Shown: piece by piece, positions 37,069-48,399 of the stretch
How positions within the stretch are numbered: position 1 is the first letter of the stretch
How the letters are laid out: every line of letters starts with the position of its first letter
NCBI GenBank assembly: GCA_001414485.1
Contig: LLEY01000271.1
Span: 1-58,409 of the forward strand
Reading direction: 5' to 3'
Source of the DNA: Calycina herbarum
Lineage: Eukaryota; Ascomycota; Leotiomycetes; Helotiales; Pezizellaceae
DNA: 58,409 nucleotides
The notes under the pieces: generated by a model
Told to the model about the DNA's origin: nothing
The model's input: the letters and a program-made list of their open reading frames with translations, nothing else
Database searches by the model: none
Translations under genes and position numbers: made by a program

Positions 37069-38204
37069 ATGGTAGCGCAACAATTATCAACGCTTTCCGC
37101 CGTGCGGAGGCAGCATTTACTTGTTGAATTGTAGTAATCGTCTTAATCTCCCAGGGGAATCGATTGGGCATTGCTAACCTTTGAAATGCAGCTCGAGTCT
37201 CAAATATGCCTGCCCTCACGGCGTTTTCATGAGCCTTACTCCTGGCGATGTGACACTCTGGTCCGGTGTAATCTTCATACGAAAAGGTATTCTGGGTGGT
37301 CCTTTGGAGATCTCAACAATATGCCATCGTAGCTAATATAATACTTCCAGGACCCTACGCTCCAGCCATTCTCCGATTCCAAATCTCCTTCCCGCCTAGC
37401 TACCCCTCATTACCTCCTCTCGTCACATTCTCGACCGATATATTCCATCCCCTCATAACCCCCCTCACGACGTACAGGCACACGACCGACATCCAAGATT
37501 CGGGCACCGTTTCTGCCACGGACGAGGAACGATTACCTCCAGGTGGGTTTTCGCTACGGCATGGCTTCCCAGCCTGGTATGGACGCGCCAGCAGACGGTC
37601 GGCTGAGCGGAGTCGAGGTGGTGGTTTGCAGACACCAAGAAGGAGTGGTAGCGGGATGGAAATTCCGGGTTCAATATTCTCTGGAGGAAGTTCAAGTCCA
37701 ACGCCTGGCCAAAACACTGGTGGCAGCAGCAGGAGTACCGGGAGTGAGCTAAACAAAATTGGTATCTCAACGTACGAGGTACTGAGATATATACGAAGTT
37801 CCTTCGATGATGATCAGGTCATGGATGACATACCACTGGAGGCGGCAGGAAATCCTGGGGCATGGCATGCATGGAAAACACATCGTGCGAAGCTGGCAAT
37901 GAACGCTTCTGCTGAAGCTGTTGAAGCTGGGACTGATACCACGAAAGGAAGCTTAATTTCGCCAAAAACCACACCACCTATTGCTGCTAGAAAACCTGGA
38001 GAATGGAATTGGGAGGGAGTATGGGAGGAACGAGTAAAGAAAGGAGTCGATGCCAGTGTTTCTCAGGCTGTATTGTTTGGTACTTCAGCAGGGGATGACT
38101 TGATACAGTTTCTGCATTTTGACGAAGAGCAGATTGAGAGAATCAAAGAAAATGTCCAGCGAAGTTTAGAGACGGTTGAGCCACAACGAAGAGGAATTGT
38201 TTAG
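37069..38204 (+). CDS. Ubiquitin-conjugating enzyme E2-like (UBC fold) protein, probably inactive variant (336 aa)
   Basis: Three exons: 37069-37130, 37192-37286 and 37351-38204. The introns are 61 and 64 bp and the joins are in frame. The spliced N-terminus has the UBC layout: a first helix (RRQHLLVEF), strand 1 (SSLKYACPHGVFM), LTPGDVTLWSGVIFIRKGPY and ILRFQISFPPSYPSLPP, then FSTDIFHPLI. The HPN-type block is followed by Thr/His-rich sequence with no catalytic Cys where an active E2 has one. The rest (residues about 105-336) is a Ser/Gly-rich linker and a helical tail. Variants of this kind (UEVs, or AKTIP/FTS, which acts with Hook proteins in dynein-linked transport) are known; which applies here I cannot say. 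The start gives a short typical leader and the first ATG upstream of the UBC helix. Confidence 0.8.
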
Positions 38205-38587
38205 GAATTGGAATCGTGTTCTACAAAAAAACATATTTGTAATGGAGCTTAATTCTCCATTTTCTATTTGAACATCCTCACAGGAAAGGGGTGCAATATT
38301 GGTCGGATTTATTTGGAAATCTCCTATACACCTCCACTCTCGACTTGGAAACTCAAGTTTGGTTGAACAATCAATGGAGGCAGCAAATCGGTCTGGCCAG
38401 GAGCAATCCGGCCAGCTGGGTACTGCCTACCTAGGTAGTCTTAGTTGTCAACGTAGAACGTTCCTTCCTTGATTACGATTCGTCTCAACAAAGACTCCGT
38501 CTCCGGCCCAAATGGATTTCCAGCAAACAAATTCCATGTCACAAGTTACCACTATTCTATCTCGTCAACATACATCCAAGTTTGGCT
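38205..38587. promoter_or_regulatory. Intergenic spacer with a TACCTAGGTA palindrome
   Basis: Terminator and promoter region between co-directional genes. A perfect 10-bp palindrome TACCTAGGTA lies at 38428-38437, about 150 bp before the next start codon. No ORF is present. Confidence 0.45.
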
Positions 38588-39166
38588 ATGAATAGCAGCA
38601 ATACTGCAATCGGTGCCCTCATCCTTGTGCCGATTGTCATAGCCGCATCTGCTGCATTTATTGCCCTCAAAACCCAGCGCGGTTTCCTAACCATCGCCCA
38701 ATTTTGCAGTCGGCATTGGAATCAGAGACGTCCCTGGACTCGCCTACGTACCGGCCGACGAGGAAGAAAACAGAGACGATCAGATTTGCCATCAAACCAA
38801 CTCTACGGGGATTCCTGGTGTGATCTTGAAAGCATTCGTAGTTCACAGAGCAGCAGACCACCTGCATACACTAGATACACATCTACATCTCCACGACGAA
38901 GATCCCTCAACGAGAGAAGCAGGTCGATTCGATACAGCGATAGCCCTAGCCCAATTCGAACATGGCATCCAACTCGGTCGAACCGGCTGTCTTGGAGCTT
39001 CACGGATCCGACATCACAAAGCCCCAACCCCTTCGAATCATCAAGCGTAGTAAGACCATCTCCGGTAGCGAGGCGTCAGGAGAGGTTCTCAGCAGAGGAC
39101 GGAGATCCTCATGTTCATCCGACCAGAGTCCGGGAAGCTCGCCAATGGGCAGCGACAGACCTATAA
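38588..39166 (+). CDS. Single-pass membrane, Ser/Arg-rich hypothetical protein (192 aa), overlapping the next gene model
   Basis: An uninterrupted frame from ATG 38588. It starts with a short polar segment and one clear hydrophobic helix (ALILVPIVIAASAAFIAL), followed by a basic stretch (RRPWTRLRTGRRGRKQRR) and a Ser/Pro/Arg-rich tail. Family unknown. Its last 205 bp overlap the start of the frame that begins at 38962, and both readings look coding by composition. It may be a separate gene, or the true 5' exon of the downstream gene, joined by an intron such as 39050-39126 (GTAAGA...ACCAG, phase-compatible but with no clear branch site) or through a sequence error. Confidence 0.5.
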   Translation: MNSSNTAIGALILVPIVIAASAAFIALKTQRGFLTIAQFCSRHWNQRRPWTRLRTGRRGRKQRRSDLPSNQLYGDSWCDLESIRSSQSSRPPAYTRYTSTSPRRRSLNERSRSIRYSDSPSPIRTWHPTRSNRLSWSFTDPTSQSPNPFESSSVVRPSPVARRQERFSAEDGDPHVHPTRVREARQWAATDL

Positions 39167-41249
39167 CTGTGAGAAAAAGGAGGAAAGGGAGGGGAAGTAT
39201 ATTAGACGGCAGATTTGAAGGAACTCCTGTGAGAAATTACGGTAAGGAAACTACGTACCAGGTATTGACATATGCTAATCGATTGATAGATGGCCATTCC
39301 AGCGAATACCATGACCCTGAAACAACTCCTAAAGCACGTCCACACGTTTCGAAAGCCACCGTCGCTGGGGCGTTTCTCAAATCTGAGCTACAATATCCTG
39401 CTACTACCGCGGGGAGGTACTCAGCGAGAGCTTCACGAAATGCAAGTTCTTCCGAATTTCATGGTGCTGTGCCATATCCGAGAGCCGATCTCAGTTTCAC
39501 AAAGATCACTGACGATGAACCAAAAACAATTGAAAGGAAGCTGTCCAGATCAAAAAACTTTTTACTCAAAGCGATAGGCGGCCGTAGCCCAGAGAAAAAG
39601 GATAGAAAGTCATCCGACGAGGGTCCCAAAAATACACTCATGCGTCGTTTGTCTCGTAGCAAAAGCATCAAGAGCGTCAAAAGTACACACTCTGGTCGTC
39701 GGAGCAAGTCTGGTTCTGGAAGTACGCCATATAATGAACCAGAAACCTCTTACGATATTGAAAGTCGAGACATCACCGACATTAGTCGCGATTTCAGGCC
39801 TCTAACCAGTCGACATACACAAAGCTCCTCTGGCGAATCTTCAACAAGGCCACTTCTTGGGCTTCGTGACAACGTCATATTATCACCTCAAGTTGTTGTT
39901 ACGCCGGAAGAGAGCATTGTTGATTCAGGAAATTGTAGCTTTTGGGTGGCGATTGAGATATCTGGCGTTCTCCGGACTGCCGATGGATGTTTGAGGCAAG
40001 AAAAGGTGTACTCAAGATACTCCTCCTCCGGTTCAGTGAAAAGTGAAAGATCAGGTTTGTTAATACCAGTAGCTTCGCCATGTTTGAACCAGCTGACCAC
40101 TATTATTTAGGATCTTATGGCTATCTGCATACTATGAAACTCGAAGTTCTGCCGAGTCCCAACTGTTTCATAACACAATTCATTGGTGATGTTCACGAAA
40201 CATTTTCTATCACAGCTGGGGAGACACGTCTTATTCTTGCCCGAATCAGCCTTGGTAAACTAAAGCGAGTGTCGAGCAGAGGGGGTCCTTCTTCAGATAA
40301 ACTCATCGCGGATTTGGAAACTCATTTAGGAGACACACACCATCCCTACTTGACAGTCAGACTTTCTTACAAGCATTCTGGTTTTCTCAATGAAAAGAGT
40401 ACTATTATTGGCTGTGATGGATCGAGCTCGCACGTAACACATCTACAGACAGATGTTGTTGTAGCGATCCAAAGACACGATGCGCAATCAGCTTGGTCCC
40501 CTCGAAACTCACAATCCATGACAACGCCTATCTCCAGCCCACTGGTTGATATCATCCGACAACATCTCCCAGAAGATGAAGCCGAAGATGCCATTATCAA
40601 ATTGCATACTGAGCAGGCCCCTTTCCCTTTCGCTCATCGCGGCGGTGGAGGCTCCAGTGAGGAAACTGTCAAGCCACATTTAGAAGCCCACGCTATCAGA
40701 GGAAACTCAGTCATCTATACTCCTATAATGGAATCGGATGGTTCTCGAGCGCCTTTGACGAGATCACAGAGTGTCCAGAATGGAGTCAATCCATTTGCAC
40801 GCCTTCCATCTCGGATTGAGTCTGACAGCTCAGCGGAAGAATCCGACCCAGCTCGCAAGATATGGAACGAGATGAGATTAACTTCTCGTGGTCGCCTTTC
40901 AAACAATCGTCTGTACAATCTCGACACCGACGAATATTACAGCATGGACCAAGATGTTACGCCAACTCGAATGAGCTCATCTAACGCAACCTCTTCCACG
41001 ATTGAGCTTGATGATAATTTTTCGATCAGTGGGAATAGGATGATGGGTCGTCGAGGTGAAAATAGTATTGACCAGGAGAGAAATATGATTATGGAGATCG
41101 CGTTGAAGAATAAGAGGAGTCTTGGGGCGGAAACCTTGAGGAGTATTGCACCTAGTCTTGCAAAAGGGATTGGTAAATCGAAGGCGGGTGCTGTTAATGG
41201 GTTGGGAATTGGAGGTAGAACATGGGGTTGGAACCCACCTTGGTGGTGA
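38962..41249 (+). CDS. Conserved fungal Ser-rich protein with a C-terminal half of unknown function (about 727 aa)
   Basis: Exons 38962-39241, 39290-40054 and 40111-41249. The introns are 48 bp (GTAAGG, branch-like GCTAAT, GATAG) and 56 bp (GTTTGT...TTTAG); both joins keep frame. The N-terminal third is Ser/Arg/Lys-rich and probably disordered (KLSRSKNFLLKAIGG, RRLSRSKSIKSVKS). The ordered core begins around SFWVAIEISGVLRTADG and continues after the second intron with GSYGYLHTMKLEVLPS, ETRLILARISLGK and HPYLTVRLSYKHSGF, a beta-rich pattern. A basic, helix-forming tail ends WGWNPPWW. I believe this is a Pezizomycotina-wide uncharacterised family but cannot name it. The start codon is the weakest point because of the overlapping frame at 38588-39166. 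Confidence 0.7.
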
Positions 41250-42299
41250 CGAGTTAGTTCACAGGTGGATGATGGCATTGTTTACGGCCGTATTGTTTAT
41301 GAATGGGATGAGTACGGAGGACTAAGATTGTTTCTTTTTCAACTTCTCAACATTTGTTATTTTTCGAACCCATGATGATGGAATAAATGGGAATTATTTT
41401 TCACGACCGAATTGCTGCCTCCTTTAAACGAGCATCGATCGGTTGAAAAACTGACCGTTTCACTTGTTTTATTGGGAATTTATGGTGTGATTACTGAGCT
41501 TGAGCGGGTCGGTGGTTCTTTTTCCTTCCTTTCAATTTTTGTTGAGCTGCGGGTTTGGATGTGGCTATGGTTGCTCAACATGTTTGGGCCCAGTCAAAGT
41601 TAATTGGTGAGGATGTAGGCGCGAGACACGAGAGCACGTGAGAGCAGGAGAGCGTGAGAGCGCGTGGAGGGGTGCTGATAGTGGCTTGCAGAAGAATATT
41701 GGTTCGTGAGTCATTGTTCTTTGCTTTTATTGTTATTGGTCCCGTGGCTTTTGTTATATTAATCTTGTTTATTCGGGGCTCTGCGTTTGCTTTGGAAATT
41801 CGTTATTCAATGTTGAGGAGACGAGAGCTCGGAATCCCGAATTCTCGAGTTGGATATTCGCGTTGATGGAAGCTGTGGGATTAGTTGATTGACATCAATA
41901 TGATGCGCTCATTACTGACTGGGTGGTTATTGATTGTCGTTTCGTGTTCATATTGTTGGGTGAGATGTCATTGTGCGGCTGAGTTGACTTGAACCAGGCG
42001 GATCATTTCGGGAGTTTCTTTTCGACCGAGGTGGTATCCGAAATTCTGGGGGAATAGAATACGTGGCTTATGCTGTTACCTTCCTGTTGCTTCACCGGAT
42101 GTGGACAGACTAAACTCAACAAAAGTTGGATGGGGTTGTATAAATATGAGTGTCGCTCCTGGTTTCGGTACCTCTCCAGCTTCTTCAAGACATTGGTTCC
42201 AAGATCTTCTTTTCAACCCACCTCAATCTATCATTATTTCAAGTCTTGTTTCAAAAGCAATCTCTACAATCATTCAAGACACATCTTCCAACCTCAATC
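41250..42299. other. Intergenic; no gene seen
   Basis: Spacer of about 1 kb between co-directional genes. A gag-repeat stretch (gagagcacgtgagagcagg..., about 41630-41665) is present. The plus frames at 41412-41603 and 41654-41866 are hydrophobic by base composition (TTT-rich) and show no family signal. The last 150 bp before 42300 are CT/CA-rich, as expected of a leader. Confidence 0.45.
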
Positions 42300-43517
42300 A
42301 TGGCAGAAACTCAAGCTTCCACAGAACTCAAAACTTACAAAGGCGCTTGTCACTGTGGAGCTATCAAGTTCTCCGTTGCCATTCCCGAGATCAAGAGTGT
42401 GACGGAATGCAATTGTTCGATTTGTTCGAAGAAGGGATATGCGTGGGTGTTCCCTCCAGCGGGGGGTTTGGTGTTCGAGCAGGGGAAAGGAGAGGACTTT
42501 TTGAAGGATTATGAGTTTGCGGGAAAGAAGATGGCTCATAGGGTTTGTTTTCCTTTTTTGAGAAAATTACTTGGAATTTTTACTGATGATCTTGAATAGT
42601 TCTGTTCTACTTGTGGAACGGGTGTTATGGGGAAGAGGCATAATACTCCGGCTGGGATGGATATTGGTGTGAATGTAGGTTACACCATTTCCTTTCCGGG
42701 GTTGATCTAACTTGACCACAGGTTCGTACTCTTGAAGATGTGAATGTTTGGGAGCTTGAAGTCAACAAGTGAGTTACTTGATATTTTGCAGCTTACTCGC
42801 CAACTCTTCTTTCCAGCTTACTCGACACTTACTGGCTTACTCACTATCTCTTTTATTAAAACCATAGATCTGCGCTGATGAGTATAACAAACAGATATGA
42901 CGGAGCATCCCTCGAACCGAAATACACGCCCCACAAATTCGTAGGCCCTGAGCCAACAGTCGAAGTCGAGAATGCAAAGATGTATTACGGTTCCTGCCAC
43001 TGCGGAGCAACAACCATTGCCTTGAAAAACAAGGGACCACTCGATTCTAAAACGGATATCAGAGAATGCAACTGCAGTATCTGCTACAAAGTACATCCCC
43101 CCTCCCCCTCCCTTTCCCGTTTTCTATAAAACTAACACCCCTCAGCGTTCCCTAATTCATACCTACCCCCTCCTCCCCCAATTCTCCATCGTCACCGACC
43201 CCGCTCATCCACTCACACCATACATTTTCGGCCGCAAAATGCAACATCATATGTTCTGTTCCAACTGCGGTGTTCAAGTATATATTCGAAAATTGACTAG
43301 TGATCAGGAGACTTATCGGTTGTTCGGTAGACCGGGGAGTACTGAGGAGTTGAAAGCGGGGAGTGAGGAGTTGGAGAAAGAGTTCACATGGTGGGGAACG
43401 TGGACACCTATCAATATGAGGGTTTTTGAGGGGGTGCAGTGGGGAGGAACTGAGGGGTTGGATGTTAAGAAGACGCATTGGAAGAGTTTCTTGGAGGGTA
43501 TTGAGTTTGAGAAATGA
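42300..43517 (+). CDS. Tandem GFA/CENP-V domain zinc protein (310 aa)
   Basis: Five exons: 42300-42542, 42600-42674, 42722-42768, 42895-43090 and 43146-43517. Two copies of the glutathione-dependent formaldehyde-activating enzyme/CENP-V fold. Domain 1 has GACHCGAIKF (Cys17, Cys19), ECNCSIC (37-42) and FCSTCG (83-86). Domain 2 repeats them as GSCHCGATTIAL, ECNCSIC and FCSNCG. These cysteines bind structural and catalytic zinc in the family. Both domains keep all of them. The start at 42300 gives the first residues just before domain 1; an in-frame upstream start at 42150 would add 50 residues without homology. The fourth exon could instead begin at 42868, adding nine residues. True substrates of such fungal proteins are mostly unknown, so the formaldehyde name should be taken as a fold label. 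Confidence 0.88.
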
Positions 43518-44964
43518 GTTTGAGTTTTTGGAAAGGGGTTTGAGATGAGATTTGGAGAGAATAATAGTGGTTTGCGCTGTGTGTTTTCCTTTTGCTTTTG
43601 TTTTGGGTAAGTTTCAAATTGTTTAGAAAAGGAAAATTGTTCGAAGTTATGGTCTCTGTTTTCCCTTGTGGGGTGATGGAACGATTACTAGTTTGTTTCT
43701 TTTCTCGACAAGAAGTTTAAGTAAATTAGGCCATTTATAGGTTACCTACTTTTACTCAACTCTTGTCGAAAATTCGAGTTATTAATAGAGCGCTTACAAA
43801 TAGCCTCTGAAAGTTTGAAAGAAGGCAACTGCTATTCGTGGGTTACCCGTGTACAGCACTATAATATATCCAGCTATTCATAGGTCACCCGGGAATAGCT
43901 ATTAGAATTTTGAGCTATTCGTAGGTTACCTATCAATTGCACCATAGTAAAACTTCCGGCTATTTGTAGGTCACCTACTAATACTCATACATAATTTACT
44001 AATTTTAAGCAAAACTTTCACTCAAAAGTTAACTTTCATCATTTAAGTAAATCTTTCACTTAACCTATTATCTCGCGGAGCATATTACCAGCCTCTGCTC
44101 TCAATTCTCACCAATCAAATCCACAAAAAGGTCGGTCTCGATTCTCGACGTTCCTTTTCCTACATTCCCTCATCTTTCTTGTTCCAATAAACATCTCGGT
44201 AACTGAAAGATATCTGCTATCTTGCTTACACCTCACATTTGACTTATAAACTGCCCATCTTTCTCATATCCACGGACTTTGGAACATGAGTTCTCCGAAA
44301 ACCCCAAATCCTTTGAATTTAAAGAAATCTCAATTTCGAAATTTGTTGCTTCGTCATTTCGTACCTGCATTGTCTCACCCAAACCCACCTCATTTCGTCA
44401 ACACAGCCCCCTAAAATGAACAGATGACTTGAAATTCTTGGTTGGATTACTGGAAAGAGCAGGTGTGAGGTGAGACTAATTTTAAGAATCAGGGGAAAGG
44501 GCGAGTCGTGATGTGGTCGTGATAAGTGAGTGAGTCCTAGTGAAGTTGGTGAGATATGAAGGTCGTGATAGTACCTGCATATAAATCTCACGACTCTTCG
44601 GCCAAATTTCCTCACGGAGTCAGATCTTATTTGATGAGTCAATTGAAGCGGAAAAGAATGGGAATGACTTGAAACTTGTACAGAATCGGAAGGTAAGAAG
44701 TGAGCTACTTTTAAATTGATGTGTTGTTGATTGTTAATAAATACTCTAGGAATGCTGTCAGACCGGTGGAGTCACTGAGAGCGGGGTAAATTCTAATGGC
44801 TGCATGAGGATCTTTGGTGGGATGAGGTGGGTGAAAGCTTATCTATGTACTGTACGAGTGCCCGTATTCCAGGGATTGAGTATAAGAAGACGAAGATTCA
44901 GAAATAAACATAAGTAAATCGAATTGATTTTACAATATCAAGACAAAAACAAGAATCGAGAAAA
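43518..44964. other. Intergenic; contains a cluster of palindromic repeats, otherwise no gene
   Basis: 1.4-kb spacer. Apart from the repeat cluster listed separately, there is a related run of ctttcactcaa/ctttcacttaa motifs at about 44010-44060. A minus-strand frame at 44319-44642 has no family features. A TATA-like and CA-rich leader precedes the start codon at 44965. Confidence 0.45.
43731..43977. repeat. Five degenerate copies of a GCTATTCGTAGGTTACC unit with palindromic core
   Basis: Copies at 43731-43749, 43831-43848, 43873-43890, 43914-43932 and 43959-43977. The last four lie 41 to 45 bp apart. Each contains the palindrome (T)AGGTNACC(TA): TAGGTTACCTA at 43738 and 43922, TAGGTCACCTA at 43967, GGGTTACCC at 43840 and TAGGTCACC at 43881. 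The sequence between copies is not conserved, so the core itself seems to be what is kept. It could be a cluster of binding sites for a dimeric regulator, or an old minisatellite. Confidence 0.6.
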
Positions 44965-46408
44965 ATGGCAACAAAACGCATGACCATCTCTGATCTGGGT
45001 TATACCCCAGGTCTCCTCCCTTCTGGACCGAAGAATTCAATCCTTGATGTTCCTGGTATAATTTCCTCCTCCTAAACTTTCCTTGGTTTTTTAAATATAA
45101 AGGGTTTACCTGACGTTTTCAAGGTGTCCACGTGGGACAAATCACGATTGGAAAAGATGGCGATGATGTCCAAAACGGCGTCACTGTCATCCTCCCTCGT
45201 CACGAAGATGATATTTCCATCCCTTGTTATGCGGGAATGCATACGTTGAATGGCAATGGGGAGGTTAGTGGGAGTTATCAAATTAAGGATTGGGGGTTTA
45301 CTAATACTGTTTGTGGTTTTCTCTCTACCTCCCCCCCTTTTCGTACAATTGAAATCCTTGAAGACTAATTCAAGATAGCCAATTGCCCTCACAAACTCCC
45401 TAAGTTTCGGCATAGTCTTCCAAACGATCTGGGAATGGACCCTCAACCGCGCCCGCGAAAAAGGAATAAACCTCGTAGACATGTCCCACAATTACGGCAC
45501 CCCAATCGTAGCAGAAACAGCAGATTGGCATCTAAATAACGTCTTCAAGTCCGCTCTCACACCCCAGAACGTCCACGATGCATTCACAGCCGCTAAAACG
45601 CAAACTGACGTTTTAGAAGGTCAGAATGGCGGCGGTGCGGGCATGACTTGCCATATGTTTCCTGGTGGTACTGGAACGAGTTCTAGAGTTGTGAAAGGCG
45701 AAGAGGGGAATGGGAAGGAGTATACGGTTGGGGTGCTGGTGCAGAGTAATTATGGCCATAATTATGATTTGCAGATTGCTGGGGTGCCGATGGGGAAGCT
45801 TTTGATGAAGGAAGGGGCTATTAAGACGCCGGTTGAGAGAGGGAGACAAGAGAGGATGGAGGGTAAGGCGGATGATGGGAGCATTGTTATTATTTTGATG
45901 TAAGTTGAGATCTGGAGCTTGGAGTTGAAGTGATAAGGACTGACGAGAGAATAGAACGGATGCACCGATGCTGCCTCATCAACTCAACCGCTTGGCTCGT
46001 CACTGTGCTGTTGGTCTTGCTCAAGGTTTGTGGCATCTTCAATCTTCATCTCGGGAAAAAGTGAAATGAAGAAAGCTGACCCTCCCAATAGTCGGTGGCC
46101 ACGGAATCGGTCGCAACTTCTCAGGAGACATCATCCTCGCAATCTCAACAGGAAACAAAACCATCGAGCGCGTCATGACGCCCCAGGTTCTCGGAATCGC
46201 ACCCGTGGAAACCAACACAATCGAAATCATCAAGAATGAAAGTGTGGATTCCATGTTTAGAGCTGCTAGTGAGGTAACTGAAGAAGCCATCTTGAACAGT
46301 ATGATTGCTGGAAGGGAGGGAAGAAGAGGTTATGATGAGCTGGAGTTGCCAGGACTACCTGTTGACCGAGTAAGGGAGTTGCTAAGTAAATATCGTGTGG
46401 TTGTTTGA
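44965..46408 (+). CDS. Peptidase family S58 (DmpA-type) L-aminopeptidase/D-esterase (394 aa)
   Basis: Five exons: 44965-45055, 45124-45308, 45379-45899, 45955-46025 and 46092-46408, all with GT...AG and in-phase joins. The product follows the DmpA/BapA pattern: an N-terminal GVHVGQITIG, WGFTNTPIALTNSLSFG, the glycine motif PGGTGTSSRVV, VQSNYGHN (Asn216, matching a catalytic Asn in DmpA), and GSIVIILITDAPMLPHQL, where Gly259-Ser260 is the expected self-cleavage site that exposes the N-terminal nucleophile Ser of the beta subunit. GGHGIGRNFSGD follows. Length is normal for the family (about 375-400 aa). These enzymes release N-terminal residues from small peptides and amides. Specificity and location are not shown by the sequence; no signal peptide is visible, so it is probably cytosolic. 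Confidence 0.9.
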
Positions 46409-47314
46409 TTTTTTGAATCGGAAATTAGTAGGCGAGGACTGGAATGCGGTGTTGGGCCTGCGCCGTTGGATTACATTCTTTACATTTCTTCAACGGGCAA
46501 TATCCAAAAATACCAAACGTGGTGGGTTTTATTGTCACTTGACGGGTTACTGATATGTAGAGTGACTTGGCCTCGTGATATATGCTCCATTTCTAATTCT
46601 GAGACAAAATAACATGAAATACTGGAGTACACGAGGTACACTAACACCGGGTGACTCTTGGGTAGGAAAAGGAGCCAAATCTTTCAAACACTAGAGCCTT
46701 CAACTCGAAGGCTGATTGTAAAGTTTGTATGACTCTCGAAATCCTGTCCCTTTTGGACAGTTCACCAGACAATTAGAAGGGGGTATATATCGGTTCATTC
46801 TCATGTCCAATAATAGTAGAGAGACGACTACGTTGATGAGTTTTTAGCTTGTTTTGTTGGGATAACCTCGAGAGGGAGGAAAGTGGGGGGATTAGTCAGA
46901 TTCACATGCCAAAGGTTCCCCCCTCAACTCCCTGCCCGCTCTCCACTATTTTCCCTTTGATATCAAACTTTGCCTTATCGTCTTCAAAATATGGCTTTGT
47001 GCCCTCCGATCGCTTTCGTCTTCTGTTTCTTCGATCATTTTCGCAGAAACTAGTCCCAACCATTTGCTTTCACCTGTCAGAATTACTTAGTCTGCCATTA
47101 GCTACACCACTACACGGGAACTAGGCACAATAGCGAAATGTCCGTCCACAATTCGAGCCATTGAGCTATTCTCTTTCCAATCTATTATTACGACATTTTT
47201 TTCTGGAAGCTCCCTGTATTACGCATATAAGATACCCATATTTCTACATCGATTAACCCGTAATTTCTCTACCTATAACTTCTTCCTCAAACCCCGTATC
47301 GCTCCTTCTCGAAT
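46409..47314. other. Intergenic; no gene seen
   Basis: Spacer between co-directional genes. A plus-strand frame at 46849-47124 is CT-rich and has no family features. CT-rich tracts at about 46920-47000 fit a promoter or leader. Confidence 0.45.
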
Positions 47315-48399
47315 ATGGAACAGACCCCTCGTCGAAATCCCTTGTCCCACGTACGAGCACAGTCTGCGGATTTCGTTCAAAGCACCATGCCTGCCTCAAT
47401 GCTTTTTTCCATGCTCCCTTCGGCGTTGCAAGCACGAATCCCTCGACTTCCATCCCTCCGCCGCTCGGTAAGCAGCATCGCATTATCGAGAAGTTCTCCT
47501 GCCCCAGAAACACCGACCTCGGGATTCCAGACTCCAGAAATGGGATATACAACGGCAATGGTACTTGGTCGTCCCAACGAAGTGCTTGGAGGAGAGGACA
47601 ATGCGAGCCTTTCTGGTGGAAGCATGGACTCGGACGATGAGGGATTGCAGATGACAACGGTTGTTTCAAATTCGAACACCACCGGAGAAATAGAGCTACA
47701 AGAAAATAGCACTGGCATATCGTGGAAGTATGCCAACCAAGGTGAATAGTCTTCTCCATTTGGAGTGGAACATGCTAACACCCATTGATAGGTGTCAATC
47801 TTCTTGGCCACGCAGTCAGCGAGTCCTCTGCCTGCCAACAAGATGGCGCTGCCGGAAACCCAAGCTTTGCCAGACAAATGTATATCCATTCACTTACCTA
47901 TCTCCTTCGAGCGCTTCCGCCAGATATGACAACAGAGGAACAATTGAGTGTGCGAAGTTCATTGCCAGAAGGGGTTGTAGAGCCCTTGGGGTTTGCGGTC
48001 GAGGGAGGGGCACCAAATACTGGCCTCAATTTGTCCAAACGAAAACCATCCCTTCTTCATCGAACCCTCGCTACGACTATCGTACAACTGTTCATATTCT
48101 TCCAGCTTATTTTCCCATATGTTAAGAACTTCCTCCAATCTGCATACCGATACGACCGCGAACATAAGATTACGGAGAAGGTTCTCACACAAGGTGTCAC
48201 CACAGTAGACGAAATTGGAAAACGCGGACTTACGGTTACTGGTGCAATTTATGGAATGGGCAATGGCAGAGTTGGACAAGTTCTCACAGAAAGCGCAACA
48301 TGGTTGGTGGAAGGCGTATCTGGTGGTATTCATGAGGGTCTTGGTGAAGGGATGGCCATGATGGGTGGCATGAGAGCTCCTGGATTGGAGAGCAAGTGA
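47315..48399 (+). CDS. Hypothetical protein with one membrane segment (344 aa)
   Basis: Two exons, 47315-47741 and 47792-48399, with a 50-bp intron (GTGAAT...TGATAG) and an in-frame join. The N-terminal 140 residues are Ser/Thr/Pro-rich and probably disordered. The second exon starts GVNLLGHAVSES and contains YIHSLTYLLRALPPDMTTEE, a hydrophobic segment TTIVQLFIFFQLIFPYVKNF that should span or enter a membrane, and a Gly-rich C-terminus (GAIYGMGNGRVGQVL). I do not recognise a named family; it resembles conserved ascomycete proteins of unknown function. It is followed 511 bp later by the DEAD-box gene on the same strand. Confidence 0.75.

Noticed and set aside
43731..43977. CRISPR-like array
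   Set aside because: Repeats are short, degenerate and palindromic with unequal spacing in a eukaryotic genome, with no cas genes.
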